NCBI RefSeq assembly: GCF_900168025.1
Contig: NZ_FUYN01000001.1
Location: forward strand, 248,001-312,000
DNA from: Acetoanaerobium noterae
GTDB lineage: Bacteria > Bacillota > Clostridia > Peptostreptococcales > Filifactoraceae
Length of the DNA: 64,000 nt
Direction: 5' to 3'
This document shows positions 1-9,529 of the stretch, one piece after another. Both the position numbers and the translations under genes were made by a program. Below the pieces are notes generated by a model that saw only the letters and a list, made by a program, of their open reading frames with translations, ran no database searches and had not been told where the DNA came from. Every line of letters begins with the position of its first letter. Position 1 is the stretch's first letter.

Positions 1-198
1 AAGCTCATCTAGTTTTTCACTTATCAGATGGCTAAAGTGCTGACAATCATCCAAAGACATTTTTCCCTGCTTATCGATATATATCCTAAGATACTTCAAA
101 GAGCCTTCTTTGACATATTCTACATCAACTAGTTCAAAAGGGTCAGTAATCATATCGCTTACTATTCCCTCAATTAAAAGTTCTAATTTACTAGCCAT
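1..198 (-). CDS. rimP: Ribosome maturation factor RimP (5' part only)
   Basis: RimP binds the free 30S ribosomal subunit and helps its assembly. Only the first 66 codons are inside the window; the gene runs off the left edge. The ATG at 198 is preceded by AGGAGGTG at good spacing. The visible N-terminus shows a helix, then ELVDVEYVKEG and a strand ending in IYIDKQGKMSLDDC, the usual RimP N-terminal pattern. It lies downstream of polC, as in many Firmicutes, where it normally begins the rimP-nusA-ylxR-infB operon. A promoter and a hairpin leader between polC and rimP suggest separate control. The identification is firm despite truncation. Confidence 0.88.
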   Translation of the reverse strand, partial: MASKLELLIEGIVSDMITDPFELVDVEYVKEGSLKYLRIYIDKQGKMSLDDCQHFSHLISEKLDEL

Positions 199-364
199 AA
201 TAACACCTCCTATTAAGTTGTAATGTGCATTGTGAAAAGATAAAATGAAAGAGTGGGTATTAGTTCACCCACTCTTGCTGAGATTTCTTGATTAAGCTAA
301 TCTACTAAGATTCTCACACCTAAAGGGGAGCACCTTATCAAATACATTTCATAAAATAACGCAC
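199..364 (-). promoter_or_regulatory. Structured 5' leader of rimP, possible attenuator
   Basis: Stretch between the promoter abutting the polC stop and the rimP start. Read on the minus strand it holds an imperfect hairpin at 280-315: GAGA/TCTC, TCTT/AAGA and GATTA/TAATC pairs, with a four-base bulge and a GCT loop. The 10-bp terminator-like hairpin at 249-276 follows, and then the rimP ribosome-binding site. Two stacked hairpins before a translation-factor operon look like a transcription attenuator. I did not match it to a known riboswitch, and it has no T-box consensus. Structure and function are inferred. Confidence 0.45.
249..276 (-). terminator. Intrinsic terminator or attenuator between polC and rimP
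   Basis: Inverted repeat AAGAGTGGGT / ACCCACTCTT (10 bp, 8-nt loop). On the minus strand it is followed by TTTCATTTTATCTTTT, an interrupted U-tract. It could end polC transcription, or attenuate the transcript starting at the promoter at 371-399. Confidence 0.65.
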
Positions 365-370
365 ATTTTT

Positions 371-399
371 ATTATAACAGATTATTTATATACAAGCAA
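371..399 (-). promoter_or_regulatory. Sigma-A promoter just after polC
   Basis: On the minus strand TTGCTT (394-399), a 17-bp spacer, then a perfect TATAAT (371-376). It lies immediately downstream of the polC stop codon at 401-403, so rimP is probably transcribed from its own start near 364 through a leader of about 165 nt. Confidence 0.7.
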
Positions 400-400
400 C

Positions 401-3400
401 CTAAAGAAGCGAAAGTTGATTGGTTTCAGGAAGGCTGTTAAGGCATCCATAGCCTATCAGAGTTTCTATTACAGTTTTAGTTGCTTTAGTACGTTGCCTA
501 AAATCCTCAATCGACATAAACTCTCTCGATGATTCATTTGCAATATTAATAGCTACAGTTTCGCCTAGTCCTTGCATAGATATTAGCGGAGGAATCAGAG
601 CTTTGTCAGATGAAAGTTTAAATACCTTTGAATGAGATTTATATAAGTCAAGTCTATCTAGCTTTACTCCTCTACTAAACATCTCATAAGCCACCTCAAG
701 CACAGTGGCAATATTTTTTTCTTTAGCTGTAGCCTTATTCCCTAGAGCTTCTAATTCTTTGAGTTTTTCTAAAACAGCATCCTTTCCTTTTGAAATTAGT
801 TCTATATCAAAGTCCTCTGCTTTGGTAGTAAAGTAAGTAGCATAGAACGCTTCCTTATGATGTACTTTATAATAAGCTATTCTAAATGACATCATTACGT
901 AGGCTGCCGCATGGGCTTTTGGAAACATGTACTTAATTTTATTACATGAATCTATATACCAAGAAGGCACATTTTTTTCCTTCATATCTTGGATATGTTC
1001 ATCTGTTAAGCCTTTACCTTTTCTAACATTTTCCATTATTTTAAATGCCGTCTTTGGTTTTAAGCCCATTAATATAAGATAGTTCATAATATCATCTCTA
1101 GTTGAAATAACGTCCTTAAGCTCAGCAACCTTATTTCTTACAAGCTCTTGAGCATTGTTTATCCATACATCAGTACCATGAGAAAGTCCAGAGATTCTCA
1201 CAAGCTCTGCAAAGGTGGTAGGCTGAGTATCAATCAGCATTTGCCTTACAAATTTTGTTCCAAATTCTGGTATACCCAGGCTTCCAACTGTACAGTTTAT
1301 AGCTGATAAATCACACCCAAGCTTTTGGGTTGATGTAAACAAGGACATTGTATCTTTATCATCAAGGGGAATTTGGGTTGCATTTGTACCTGTTAAATCC
1401 TCAAGCATTTTTATAATGGAAGGAACGTCGTGTCCTAGTATGTCAAGCTTAAGGATCCTTCCACTTATGGAATGATAATCAAAATGAGTGGTTATAACTC
1501 CAGAAGAAGAATCATTTGCAGGATACTGGATAGGAGAAAAATCGAAAATCTCTTTGTAGTCAGGCACTACCATAACTCCACCAGGATGTTGTCCAGATGT
1601 ACGCTTTATGCCTGTACATCCGCTTTTAAGCCTTTCCACTTCAGCTCCATTTGCCTCAAGTTCATTTTCTTCAATATATTTTTTTGCAAACCCATATGCA
1701 GTTTTTTCAGCTATTGTACCTATTGTTCCTGCTCTAAATACATATCCCTTTCCGAATAATTCTTCAGTATATTTATGAGCATTAGGTTGATACTCCCCCG
1801 CAAAGTTAAGATCTATATCGGGTTCTTTATCTCCTTCAAATCCTAAAAACACTTCAAACGGAATATCATGCCCATCCTTGGTAAGGTTTGTACTGCAATC
1901 AGGGCAAAGCTTATCTGGTAAATCAGCTCCACTTCCATAAGAGCCATCAGTTATAAAATAACTGTATTTACAATTACTACACACATAATGAGGAGGAAGA
2001 GGATTAACCTCGGTTATGTCACTCATAGTAGCTGCAAAGGAAGACCCAACAGAGCCTCTTGAGCCTACAAGGTATCCGTCCTGCATTGATTTAGTAACAA
2101 GCTTTTGAGCTATGATATACATTACTGCATACCCATTGCTAATGATAGAGCCTAGCTCTCTTTCTAATCTTTTTTCTACTATTTCTGGCAGGTTGTCTCC
2201 ATAAATATTTCTTGCCTTGTCAAAGCACATTTGCCTTAATTCTTCATCTGAGCCTTCAATCCTAGGTGGATATGTACCATCTGGGACGGGCAGTATATCC
2301 TCTATCATGTCTGCAATTTTATTTGTGTTTTCAATTACAATTTCATTTGCAAGTCTAGGTTCTAAATAAGAAAAATCATCAAGCATCTCCTGTGTAGTTT
2401 TAAAATAAAGAGGAGTACTCTCATTTGCATCTTTAAATCCTAATGAGTGCTTAAGCACTGTTCTATATGCCTCATCTTCTGGATTTATAAAATGCACATC
2501 TGATGTTGCTACTGGTATTTTATTATTTCTAATTGCTATATCTATTATTGTCTTATTTATAGTTTGTAGCTCAATTTCATCTTTTACTGAATTTTTCTTT
2601 ATCATAAAGTTATTGTTGGAAGTAGGCATAACTTCAATATAATCATAAAAATTAGCTATTTCATCAATTTCATCGTCGGATTTTCTTCTTAAAACTGCTT
2701 GATAAAGCTCTCCAGCCTCACATGCACTCCCTATCAATAATCCTTCTCTATGCTTTATCAAAAGGCTTTTTGGTATTCTAGGGTTTTTATAAAAATAATC
2801 TATATGGGAAGCAGATATAAGCTTATACAGATTTTTAAGCCCTGTATAGTCTTTGGCTATAATAGTTATATGATTACTAGGAATACTCTTATAATCTAGC
2901 TTACCTAGTTTGTCGTTTACCATCTCAAAGTTATTTATATCTTTATCTATTAGCATTTCCATAAACTTAATAAACACTAGCGCTGTTGCTTTAGCGTCAT
3001 CCACTGCTCTATGATGATTCTCAAGGCTAATTCCAAGATGATTTGTTATTAAGTTTAATTTATGTCTTTTTAAATTAGGAAGCAATATCCTAGATAATTT
3101 AAGTGTATCTATATCCTTGTTTTCAAAAGCTAAGTTTAATCGCTTTGCTTTTGCTCTAATAAAGCCCATATCAAAATCACTGTTGTGAGCAACTAAAATG
3201 CTGTTTCCAACAAATTCTAAAAATCTTGGCAGAACTTCATCTATTGAGGGCTTATCCTTTATTAAGTCATTAGTTATACCAGTGAGCTCTTGAACTTTTA
3301 AAGGTATAGGCATATTGGGATTTATTAATTCTCCAAAGCTATCTATTATTTCTTTATTTCTTATTTTTACCGCGCCTATCTCAGTTATTTCGTCTGAAGT

Positions 3401-4654
3401 ATTTGAAAATCCAGTAGTTTCTATATCGAAGACTACATATTCATCTTCAAAATTTCCTTCAGTATCAATTGATACAATCTTTGACATGTCGTTTACGAGA
3501 TAGCCTTCAACTCCATATAGTATCTTCACACCTTCGTTTTGGCCAACTTCCATAGCTTCTGGAAAAGCCTGAACTACTCCATGATCCGTGATGGCTATTG
3601 CCTTGTGACCAAATTCCTTGGCTTTTTTTATAAGGGCTTTAACTCCTGGTATAGCATCCATTGCCGACATATTTGTGTGTGCATGGAGCTCTACTCTTTT
3701 TTGAGTGTTTATATCTTTTCTAATTTTTTTTGCTTTAGGCTCAATGTCCTTTGTCATTATTACAATTTCTTTTGCAAAGGCATCATAGTTCACATCTCCA
3801 CTGATTTTTACATAGTCGCCTACTTTTATAGAAATTTCATCATCCTTTGAAAAAACCTTGCAGAAAATAGAACCAGTATAATCTGTAACTGCAAATGTAA
3901 AAAGATTTTTGCCATTTTTCAATTCTCTTTTTTCCATTGAAAATACATCGCCTACTACTGAGATAGCATATTCGTTTCCCTTTAAAGCTTTTATTGGTAA
4001 TATTTCTTCATTGACATCTTTAGCATTCTTGCTTTTTTTGATATAAGCTGATTTATCCGCTGGTTTTTTCTCTGCCTTTTCCTTTGATGTGCTAGCTACT
4101 CTAGTAACTTTATCTAGATTACTTATAATGTAATTCGTATCTTCTTCTTTAGCCTGATTGTATAATTTCATATCAAGCTCTGTATTTGAGGATATAATGT
4201 TTACCTTATACATGAGGCCTAGTTCTTCTTGAATCATTGCACCTATAGAATATTCAAGGTTCTTCGAAGTAAGCCTTTTTAGGACAAATTTATCTTTAAC
4301 ATAAATATTTAAGCAATGCTCAGCTTGATTAAAGTCTAGGCTCAGAGCATCTTCATTTAGATATGAAGTGGATGGACATACTTCAGTTATTTTATATTTT
4401 ATATTTCCTACATACTCTATAAGTAAACTCTCCACACCGGAGGCCAAGTTATATCTTGGTTTTAACGATACCCTGCTTAGATGCTTAAACTTAAGCTTGA
4501 GCTTACTTTCAGACTCTATTAGTTTAGGCATAGGGATAATCTTATCTGTTTTAAAATAAAGATTTAATTTTTTCTCATTCTTGAAATATACTATGTTATC
4601 CAATTCTACTTTAGCATCTATAGTTTCAAGCTCTATAAATTTAAAACGCTCCAA
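401..4654 (-). CDS. polC: DNA polymerase III PolC-type alpha subunit with proofreading exonuclease
   Basis: Replicative DNA polymerase of low-GC Gram-positives, combining polymerase and 3'-5' proofreading in one 1417-residue chain, close to the usual PolC length. In order: an OB-fold region (about 230-310), a PHP domain starting with ELHAHTN (near 322), an inserted DEDD exonuclease opening with VVFDIETTGF (near 407), the GSRGSVGSSFAA nucleotide-binding stretch (near 862), a four-cysteine zinc site (CSNC...CPDC, about 890-915), and PDIDLNF palm residues (near 945). The start is TTG: AGGAGA lies upstream, and the nearer ATG opens only a two-codon frame (ATG GTT TGA). It ends the isoprenoid/lipid operon. 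Confidence 0.97.
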   Translation of the reverse strand: MERFKFIELETIDAKVELDNIVYFKNEKKLNLYFKTDKIIPMPKLIESESKLKLKFKHLSRVSLKPRYNLASGVESLLIEYVGNIKYKITEVCPSTSYLNEDALSLDFNQAEHCLNIYVKDKFVLKRLTSKNLEYSIGAMIQEELGLMYKVNIISSNTELDMKLYNQAKEEDTNYIISNLDKVTRVASTSKEKAEKKPADKSAYIKKSKNAKDVNEEILPIKALKGNEYAISVVGDVFSMEKRELKNGKNLFTFAVTDYTGSIFCKVFSKDDEISIKVGDYVKISGDVNYDAFAKEIVIMTKDIEPKAKKIRKDINTQKRVELHAHTNMSAMDAIPGVKALIKKAKEFGHKAIAITDHGVVQAFPEAMEVGQNEGVKILYGVEGYLVNDMSKIVSIDTEGNFEDEYVVFDIETTGFSNTSDEITEIGAVKIRNKEIIDSFGELINPNMPIPLKVQELTGITNDLIKDKPSIDEVLPRFLEFVGNSILVAHNSDFDMGFIRAKAKRLNLAFENKDIDTLKLSRILLPNLKRHKLNLITNHLGISLENHHRAVDDAKATALVFIKFMEMLIDKDINNFEMVNDKLGKLDYKSIPSNHITIIAKDYTGLKNLYKLISASHIDYFYKNPRIPKSLLIKHREGLLIGSACEAGELYQAVLRRKSDDEIDEIANFYDYIEVMPTSNNNFMIKKNSVKDEIELQTINKTIIDIAIRNNKIPVATSDVHFINPEDEAYRTVLKHSLGFKDANESTPLYFKTTQEMLDDFSYLEPRLANEIVIENTNKIADMIEDILPVPDGTYPPRIEGSDEELRQMCFDKARNIYGDNLPEIVEKRLERELGSIISNGYAVMYIIAQKLVTKSMQDGYLVGSRGSVGSSFAATMSDITEVNPLPPHYVCSNCKYSYFITDGSYGSGADLPDKLCPDCSTNLTKDGHDIPFEVFLGFEGDKEPDIDLNFAGEYQPNAHKYTEELFGKGYVFRAGTIGTIAEKTAYGFAKKYIEENELEANGAEVERLKSGCTGIKRTSGQHPGGVMVVPDYKEIFDFSPIQYPANDSSSGVITTHFDYHSISGRILKLDILGHDVPSIIKMLEDLTGTNATQIPLDDKDTMSLFTSTQKLGCDLSAINCTVGSLGIPEFGTKFVRQMLIDTQPTTFAELVRISGLSHGTDVWINNAQELVRNKVAELKDVISTRDDIMNYLILMGLKPKTAFKIMENVRKGKGLTDEHIQDMKEKNVPSWYIDSCNKIKYMFPKAHAAAYVMMSFRIAYYKVHHKEAFYATYFTTKAEDFDIELISKGKDAVLEKLKELEALGNKATAKEKNIATVLEVAYEMFSRGVKLDRLDLYKSHSKVFKLSSDKALIPPLISMQGLGETVAINIANESSREFMSIEDFRQRTKATKTVIETLIGYGCLNSLPETNQLSLL

Positions 4655-4691
4655 GTCAAACCATCTCCTATATCTAAATCAACGCTCTTAT

Positions 4692-4733
4692 AAATAGATA
4701 AATTCTAAGCTTAAACTTAGAATTTATCTATTT
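4692..4733. repeat. Perfect 18-bp inverted repeat overlapping the ispG stop
   Basis: AAATAGATAAATTCTAAG (4692-4709) and its exact complement (4716-4733) flank a 6-nt loop. The ispG stop codon (4717-4719) lies inside one arm, and the polC ribosome-binding site is about 25 nt downstream. The stem is AT-rich and neither side has a U-tract outside the repeat, so it is not a textbook terminator. It may be a weak terminator or an mRNA-stability hairpin between ispG and polC. Confidence 0.75.
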
Positions 4734-5763
4734 CCTCTAGCAAAACTTCTATTATAGAAGCTTCATCCACTTTTCTAATTATTTGACCTTTTTTAAATAA
4801 CAGGGCTTCAGATTTTCCACCTGCTATTCCAAGGTCAGCATCTCTTGCTTCTCCTGGTCCATTGACTGCACATCCCATGATTGCAACTGATATGTTCTTC
4901 TTAATGTTAGCTGTTGCTTTTTCAACCTTCTCGGCAAGGCCTATGATATCTATATCAGCTCTAGCGCAGGTAGGGCATGAAATAATTCTTATAGATTCAT
5001 TATCCAGTCCGATAGACTTTAGTATTTCTTTTGCAACATATATTTCCTCTACTGGGTCAGCAGTTAAGGAAACTCTTATAGTATCTCCAATTCCATTTAG
5101 AAGCATATAACCAATTCCAATAGATGATTTTATAGTTCCTGCTTTTAAAGTCCCTGCTTCAGTTATTCCTAAATGTAGAGGATAATCGCTTTTGCTTGAA
5201 AACAGCTCATAGGCTTTTATAGTAGTTTCTATATCGCTTGCTTTTAAGGAAACAGCTGTGTTGTAAAAGTCGTATTTTTCTAGTATTTTTATATGTCTAA
5301 AAGCACTTTCTACCATAGCCTCAGGAGTTCTTCCCATAGAGTCTAAAAGATCTTTTTCCAAAGAGCCTGCATTAACTCCAATTCGAATTTTTATGTTTCT
5401 TTTCTTAGCTTCATTTACAACCTGAATAACTTTTTCTTCATTTCCGATATTTCCAGGATTGATTCTAAGTCCATGAACTCCATTTTTTATAGATTCAAGT
5501 GCTAATTTGTAATCAAAATGAATATCTGCAACTACTGGAATATCTACATTTGAAATTATTTCACCAATAGCCTGAGCACTTTCGTTATTAGGCACAGATA
5601 CTCTGACAAGCTCGCAACCAGCTTTTTCTAGTGCTTTTATTTGAGCTATAGTCGCCTTGGCATCTGAGGTTTTTGTATTTGTCATAGATTGAATCACGAT
5701 AGGAGAATCTCCCCCTATTGTAATATCTTTAACATATATTTTCTTAGTTTTTCTTCTTTGCAT
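4717..5763 (-). CDS. ispG: 4-hydroxy-3-methylbut-2-en-1-yl diphosphate synthase (GcpE)
   Basis: Iron-sulfur enzyme of the MEP isoprenoid pathway, converting methylerythritol cyclodiphosphate to HMBPP. At 348 residues it is the short bacterial form. The [4Fe-4S] ligands are visible as SCPTCARADID and IMGCAVNGPGEA near the C-terminus; the N-terminal TIM-barrel part opens with GGDSPIVIQSMTNT. The ATG follows AAGGAGAA. It lies 11 nt after rseP, in one unit with dxr, so two MEP steps are co-transcribed with the undecaprenyl and phospholipid genes. A long hairpin overlaps its stop codon. Confidence 0.96.
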   Translation of the reverse strand: MQRRKTKKIYVKDITIGGDSPIVIQSMTNTKTSDAKATIAQIKALEKAGCELVRVSVPNNESAQAIGEIISNVDIPVVADIHFDYKLALESIKNGVHGLRINPGNIGNEEKVIQVVNEAKKRNIKIRIGVNAGSLEKDLLDSMGRTPEAMVESAFRHIKILEKYDFYNTAVSLKASDIETTIKAYELFSSKSDYPLHLGITEAGTLKAGTIKSSIGIGYMLLNGIGDTIRVSLTADPVEEIYVAKEILKSIGLDNESIRIISCPTCARADIDIIGLAEKVEKATANIKKNISVAIMGCAVNGPGEARDADLGIAGGKSEALLFKKGQIIRKVDEASIIEVLLEEIDKF

Positions 5764-5774
5764 TAGTATTCTCC

Positions 5775-6779
5775 TTAACCAAATATCCTCAAGATATCCT
5801 TAGAGGTTATAAATAGCATTAATGCTAACAGTAGTATCATACCTATCATATGGACAAAGCCTTCTTTTTCTGGGTCTATTTTTTTGCCCCTTACAAGCTC
5901 TATTGCTTGAAATACAATACGGCTACCATCTAAAGCAGGTATTGGAAGTAGATTTATTAGCCCTAAATTCAAGCTTATTATAGCTGCTAATGAAATTACA
6001 TTTGCAAAACCAGTTCTAGCAGCTTCACCTACAGCGCTTATTATTCCAACAGGTCCAACTACACCTTCGTCACCAGCTTGTCCAGTGAAGAGCTTTCCTA
6101 AAAAGCTTAACATGTCAGTAAGCATGAGTATAGTTTGATTTGTTCCAAATACTAAAGATTTTCCTGGGCTTTTTTCGGAAGCAGGTGATATTCCTACTAC
6201 CTTTCTGCCTGCTTGCTCTACTGCATCTACAGCTATAACTTTCTGCTCATTATTCCTCTCAATTGTAAATTCTAAATCATTGTCAGGGGAGCTTTGTATT
6301 GCATCTGTAACAGACTGCCATGAATCTATTTTCTTATCATCTATCATTATAATTTTATCGCCGACTTCCAATCCAGAATTAGAAGCTGGCATATTTTCTA
6401 CAAGAGCTCCGATTTTATTAACTGGAACACCAATCATCATAAACAAAAATGACATTAATACAATTGTAAGAATAAAATTCATAAATGGACCAGCAAATAT
6501 TATTGCCATTCTCTTGAGAGGATGCTTGTTATTAAAGCTATTTGGATCTTGACTTTCACTATCTTCTCCTTCCATTCTTACATATCCGCCAAGCGGAAGT
6601 GCTCTTAAGGAGTATTCTGTTTCTTTTTTTGTTTTGCTATATAGCTTCGGCCCCATTCCTACAGAAAATTCATGTACCGTAACACCAAAATACTTTGCAG
6701 TAAAGAAATGTCCCATCTCATGAACTGTAACTATGACTCCAAAAACTATCAGTGCAATTATTATAGTCATTAAATTCAT
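5775..6779 (-). CDS. rseP: Site-2 intramembrane zinc metalloprotease RseP/RasP
   Basis: Membrane-embedded protease that cleaves transmembrane segments, typically anti-sigma factors and leftover signal peptides. The 334-residue protein starts with a membrane segment holding the zinc motif HEMGHF (near residue 20). A PDZ domain follows in the middle (ASNSGLEVGDKIIMIDD), and the third zinc ligand lies in LLPIPALDG within a later membrane segment. One PDZ domain is normal for Gram-positive members. The position between dxr and ispG is the standard Firmicute order. Its substrates cannot be seen here. Confidence 0.95.
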   Translation of the reverse strand: MNLMTIIIALIVFGVIVTVHEMGHFFTAKYFGVTVHEFSVGMGPKLYSKTKKETEYSLRALPLGGYVRMEGEDSESQDPNSFNNKHPLKRMAIIFAGPFMNFILTIVLMSFLFMMIGVPVNKIGALVENMPASNSGLEVGDKIIMIDDKKIDSWQSVTDAIQSSPDNDLEFTIERNNEQKVIAVDAVEQAGRKVVGISPASEKSPGKSLVFGTNQTILMLTDMLSFLGKLFTGQAGDEGVVGPVGIISAVGEAARTGFANVISLAAIISLNLGLINLLPIPALDGSRIVFQAIELVRGKKIDPEKEGFVHMIGMILLLALMLFITSKDILRIFG

Positions 6780-6792
6780 TATTTCACCTTTT

Positions 6793-7962
6793 CTATATCA
6801 ACTTTGAAATTTTATTATTAACATATCGTCTAGCCCATTTATCAGCTTCAAGTATTTGACTCAAATCCGGATTATTGATTGAGTCATGAGAAGAAAGTGC
6901 TTCACTTATTATATTTGATATATCATAAAATTTGATTTTATCATTCAAAAACGCATATACTACTTCTTCATTTGCTGCATTAAGAACAGACAGATAGGTT
7001 CCTTCTTTTTCAAGAGCATCAAATGCAAGCTTTAAGCATGGAAAGCATTCGTAGTCTGGCTTTTCAAACGTGAGATTATTATACTTTATAAAATCCAGCC
7101 CATCCTCTTGAGACTCTAACCTTTGAGGATAGCCAAGAGCATATTGAATAGGTCCCTTCATATTCGGAGTACCTAGTTGAGCTTTTATACTTTTGTCTTT
7201 AAACTCAACCATAGAATGAATTATGCTTTGCGGGTGGACCAGAACATCTATTTTTTTTATGTCTAAATCAAATAGCCATTTTGCCTCTATCACCTCTAAG
7301 CCTTTATTCATAAGAGTAGCTGAATCTATTGTTATTTTTTGTCCCATACTCCAATTTGGATGTTTTAAAGCATTGCTCTTCGTCATCTGAGCTATAGCTT
7401 CTTTATCCAGCCCTCTAAATGGTCCTCCTGAGGCTGTTAGAATAATTTTATTAATATTGCTAGTATTTTCACCCACTAGACACTGAAAAATAGCGCTATG
7501 CTCACTATCTACAGGAATAATAGCCACATTGTGCTTTTTTGCTTCGTCCATAACTAGCTTCCCAGCAGTTACTAGGGTTTCTTTATTTGCTAGAGCGATA
7601 GTAGTTCCTCTTTTTATAGCAGTAAGCGTGGGAATAAGTCCTATCATGCCTACTACCGATGTAAGAAGTATATCATTTTGCTTTGCATCAGCAATTTTAA
7701 TCAAACCATCTAGCCCATAGCAAAGCTCTATATTGTAATCTAAATCCAGTTTATCAACCTTAGACTTTAAATCCGAATATTTAGCTTCATCATAAATACA
7801 TACAATTTTAGGGTTAAATTCTAGTATTTGATTTATAAGTATATCTACGCTACTATTTGCTGATAATCCAAATACATCAAATTTATCTTTATGATTTCTT
7901 ATAACATCTAAAGTCTGGGTTCCAATAGAACCAGTCGATCCTAGAATAGAAATTATTTTCAT
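6793..7962 (-). CDS. dxr: 1-deoxy-D-xylulose 5-phosphate reductoisomerase
   Basis: NADPH- and metal-dependent enzyme that makes methylerythritol 4-phosphate, the committed MEP-pathway step. The 389-residue length is normal. Family marks: the Rossmann loop [13 protein letters not shown] at the N-terminus, [12 protein letters not shown], the metal-site stretch [17 protein letters not shown], and [18 protein letters not shown]. The ATG is preceded by AGGTGT. It sits between cdsA and rseP, 25 nt after cdsA, and is probably co-transcribed from pyrH onward. Confidence 0.97.
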   Translation of the reverse strand: MKIISILGSTGSIGTQTLDVIRNHKDKFDVFGLSANSSVDILINQILEFNPKIVCIYDEAKYSDLKSKVDKLDLDYNIELCYGLDGLIKIADAKQNDILLTSVVGMIGLIPTLTAIKRGTTIALANKETLVTAGKLVMDEAKKHNVAIIPVDSEHSAIFQCLVGENTSNINKIILTASGGPFRGLDKEAIAQMTKSNALKHPNWSMGQKITIDSATLMNKGLEVIEAKWLFDLDIKKIDVLVHPQSIIHSMVEFKDKSIKAQLGTPNMKGPIQYALGYPQRLESQEDGLDFIKYNNLTFEKPDYECFPCLKLAFDALEKEGTYLSVLNAANEEVVYAFLNDKIKFYDISNIISEALSSHDSINNPDLSQILEADKWARRYVNNKISKLI

Positions 7963-7987
7963 GGTTACACCTGCTTTTAATTAATTT

Positions 7988-8764
7988 TTATATTAGCTTT
8001 GCAATAAACATCACTATATAAGTAAATGGCGCTGTAAATATAATGCTGTCTATTCTATCTAGCATTCCTCCATGGCCAGGTATAAGATTTCCATAATCTT
8101 TTACACCTAGCTTACGTTTAAAAGAAGATGCAAATAAGTCTCCTGCTTGAGATATTACGCTTCCTATTAGCGCTGAGACTCCTATTAACAAGATATACTC
8201 AGGATGCACGAAATAAGCATATACAGTAGATATTATAATACAGCCAATTATACCTCCAATAGCCCCTTCTATGGTTTTTTTAGGGCTAACCTTTGGCATA
8301 AGTTTATGCTTTCCAAAAGCAAAGCCTGCAAAGTAGGCACAGGTATCTGTCGCCCACGCAAAAATAAAAATATACCAAATGAAATCAAACGATGCCTCTC
8401 TAACAACTATCACACTGCTAAGAGCAACCGTTATATAAACAAAAGTTAAGATGCTTACAGAAATATCCTCTACTGTTTTTTTTCCAAAAATAAGAAGGAT
8501 GCTCTCGCCCACTACAAGTATAAATAGCAAAACAGGTAGCACCGACCATATATTTTGCCAGCTAGGAACTAAAAATAGTATTGTTATAATATATAAAATT
8601 GCATTTGTTGGTTTAATCCCCGATGCAGCAAATGCATTTGTAAATTCTTTTATCGATATTAATGCAACAATTAAAACTGCTAGCTTTGTTACAAGTCCTC
8701 CATATATGATAACAAAGAAAAATATCGGAAGAAGAACTAGTGCAGATATAATTCTGACTTTCAA
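7988..8764 (-). CDS. cdsA: Phosphatidate cytidylyltransferase
   Basis: Integral membrane enzyme making CDP-diacylglycerol from CTP and phosphatidate, the entry to anionic phospholipids. The 258 residues carry about seven or eight hydrophobic segments. The C-terminal CDP-diglyceride synthase signature is visible as KRKLGVKDYGNLIPGHGG followed by LDRIDS, and SPKKTIEGAIGG precedes it. The start is TTG, placed by AGGAGG six bases upstream. The gene begins 10 nt after uppS, the usual pairing of undecaprenyl and phospholipid synthesis. Confidence 0.95.
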   Translation of the reverse strand: MKVRIISALVLLPIFFFVIIYGGLVTKLAVLIVALISIKEFTNAFAASGIKPTNAILYIITILFLVPSWQNIWSVLPVLLFILVVGESILLIFGKKTVEDISVSILTFVYITVALSSVIVVREASFDFIWYIFIFAWATDTCAYFAGFAFGKHKLMPKVSPKKTIEGAIGGIIGCIIISTVYAYFVHPEYILLIGVSALIGSVISQAGDLFASSFKRKLGVKDYGNLIPGHGGMLDRIDSIIFTAPFTYIVMFIAKLI

Positions 8765-8774
8765 AATACCCCTC

Positions 8775-9503
8775 CTAACTTATGGTGCCGAATCTTCTAT
8801 CTCTATTTTGATAATCAAAAATTGCTTTATATAAATCTTCTCTTTTAAAATCTGGCCAGTTTATGTCAGAAAACCAAAATTCGGCATAGGCTGCTTCCCA
8901 CATTAAAAAGTTAGAAAGTCTTAATTCTCCGCTTGGTCTTATAATTAAATCAGGGTCTGGTAACAATCTAGTGCTTAGGTAATTCCTCATAAAGTCTTCA
9001 TCAACACTATCAATATCAATACCCTTTTCTCTTTCCTCTAATATTATATTTTTTACAGCTGTCATAATATCATTTCTGCTTCCGTAGTTTAGAGCAAGCG
9101 ACATTACAACTCCAGTATTATTCTTAGTTTTTTCAATGGAGTGGCAAAGCTCATCATAAATTAACTTCGGGAGCTTTGAGTAATCTCCAATTGCATTGAT
9201 TCTAACATTATTTTTATCTAGCTCTTTTGTTTCTTTTTTTAAGTACTCAAGTAAAAGCTTCATAAGAGCACTTACTTCCTCTTCTGGTCTATTCCAGTTT
9301 TCAGTGGAAAAAGCATACAGGGTCAAATACTCAACCTTAAGCTCATTGCAAGCCTTTACAATATCTCTTATTGTTTCCACTCCAGCTTTATGCCCAAAGC
9401 TTCTTGGAAGCATTCTTTTCTTAGCCCAACGTCCATTTCCATCCATTATTATACCAATATGGCTAGGTATATTATTTTTATCTATTTTATCATAATAACT
9501 CAA
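8775..9503 (-). CDS. uppS: Undecaprenyl diphosphate synthase (cis-prenyltransferase)
   Basis: Elongates farnesyl diphosphate with isopentenyl units to the C55 carrier lipid used for peptidoglycan. Signature motifs: HIGIIMDGNGRWAKKR at the N-terminus, FSTENWNRP, and DLIIRPSGELRLSNFLMW near the C-terminus. I place the start at the TTG at 9503 (242 residues), because AAGGA lies nine bases before it. The ATG three codons upstream directly abuts that Shine-Dalgarno and is unlikely to be used. A plus-strand-facing hairpin with T-tract lies just upstream (9530-9556). Confidence 0.95.
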   Translation of the reverse strand: MSYYDKIDKNNIPSHIGIIMDGNGRWAKKRMLPRSFGHKAGVETIRDIVKACNELKVEYLTLYAFSTENWNRPEEEVSALMKLLLEYLKKETKELDKNNVRINAIGDYSKLPKLIYDELCHSIEKTKNNTGVVMSLALNYGSRNDIMTAVKNIILEEREKGIDIDSVDEDFMRNYLSTRLLPDPDLIIRPSGELRLSNFLMWEAAYAEFWFSDINWPDFKREDLYKAIFDYQNRDRRFGTIS

Positions 9504-9529
9504 AGATATCATTCCTTTAATATGAAGTT

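Noticed and set aside
199-364. polC-rimP leader as a T-box or SAM riboswitch
   Set aside because: No T-box AGGGTGG consensus and no SAM-I core sequence could be found; the hairpins alone do not support either class.
3539-3850. Plus-strand open frame inside polC (103 codons)
   Set aside because: Antisense shadow of a certain gene, with hydrophobic, Cys/Phe/Tyr-rich composition typical of such frames and no ribosome-binding site. Similar plus-strand frames throughout the window were dropped for the same reason.
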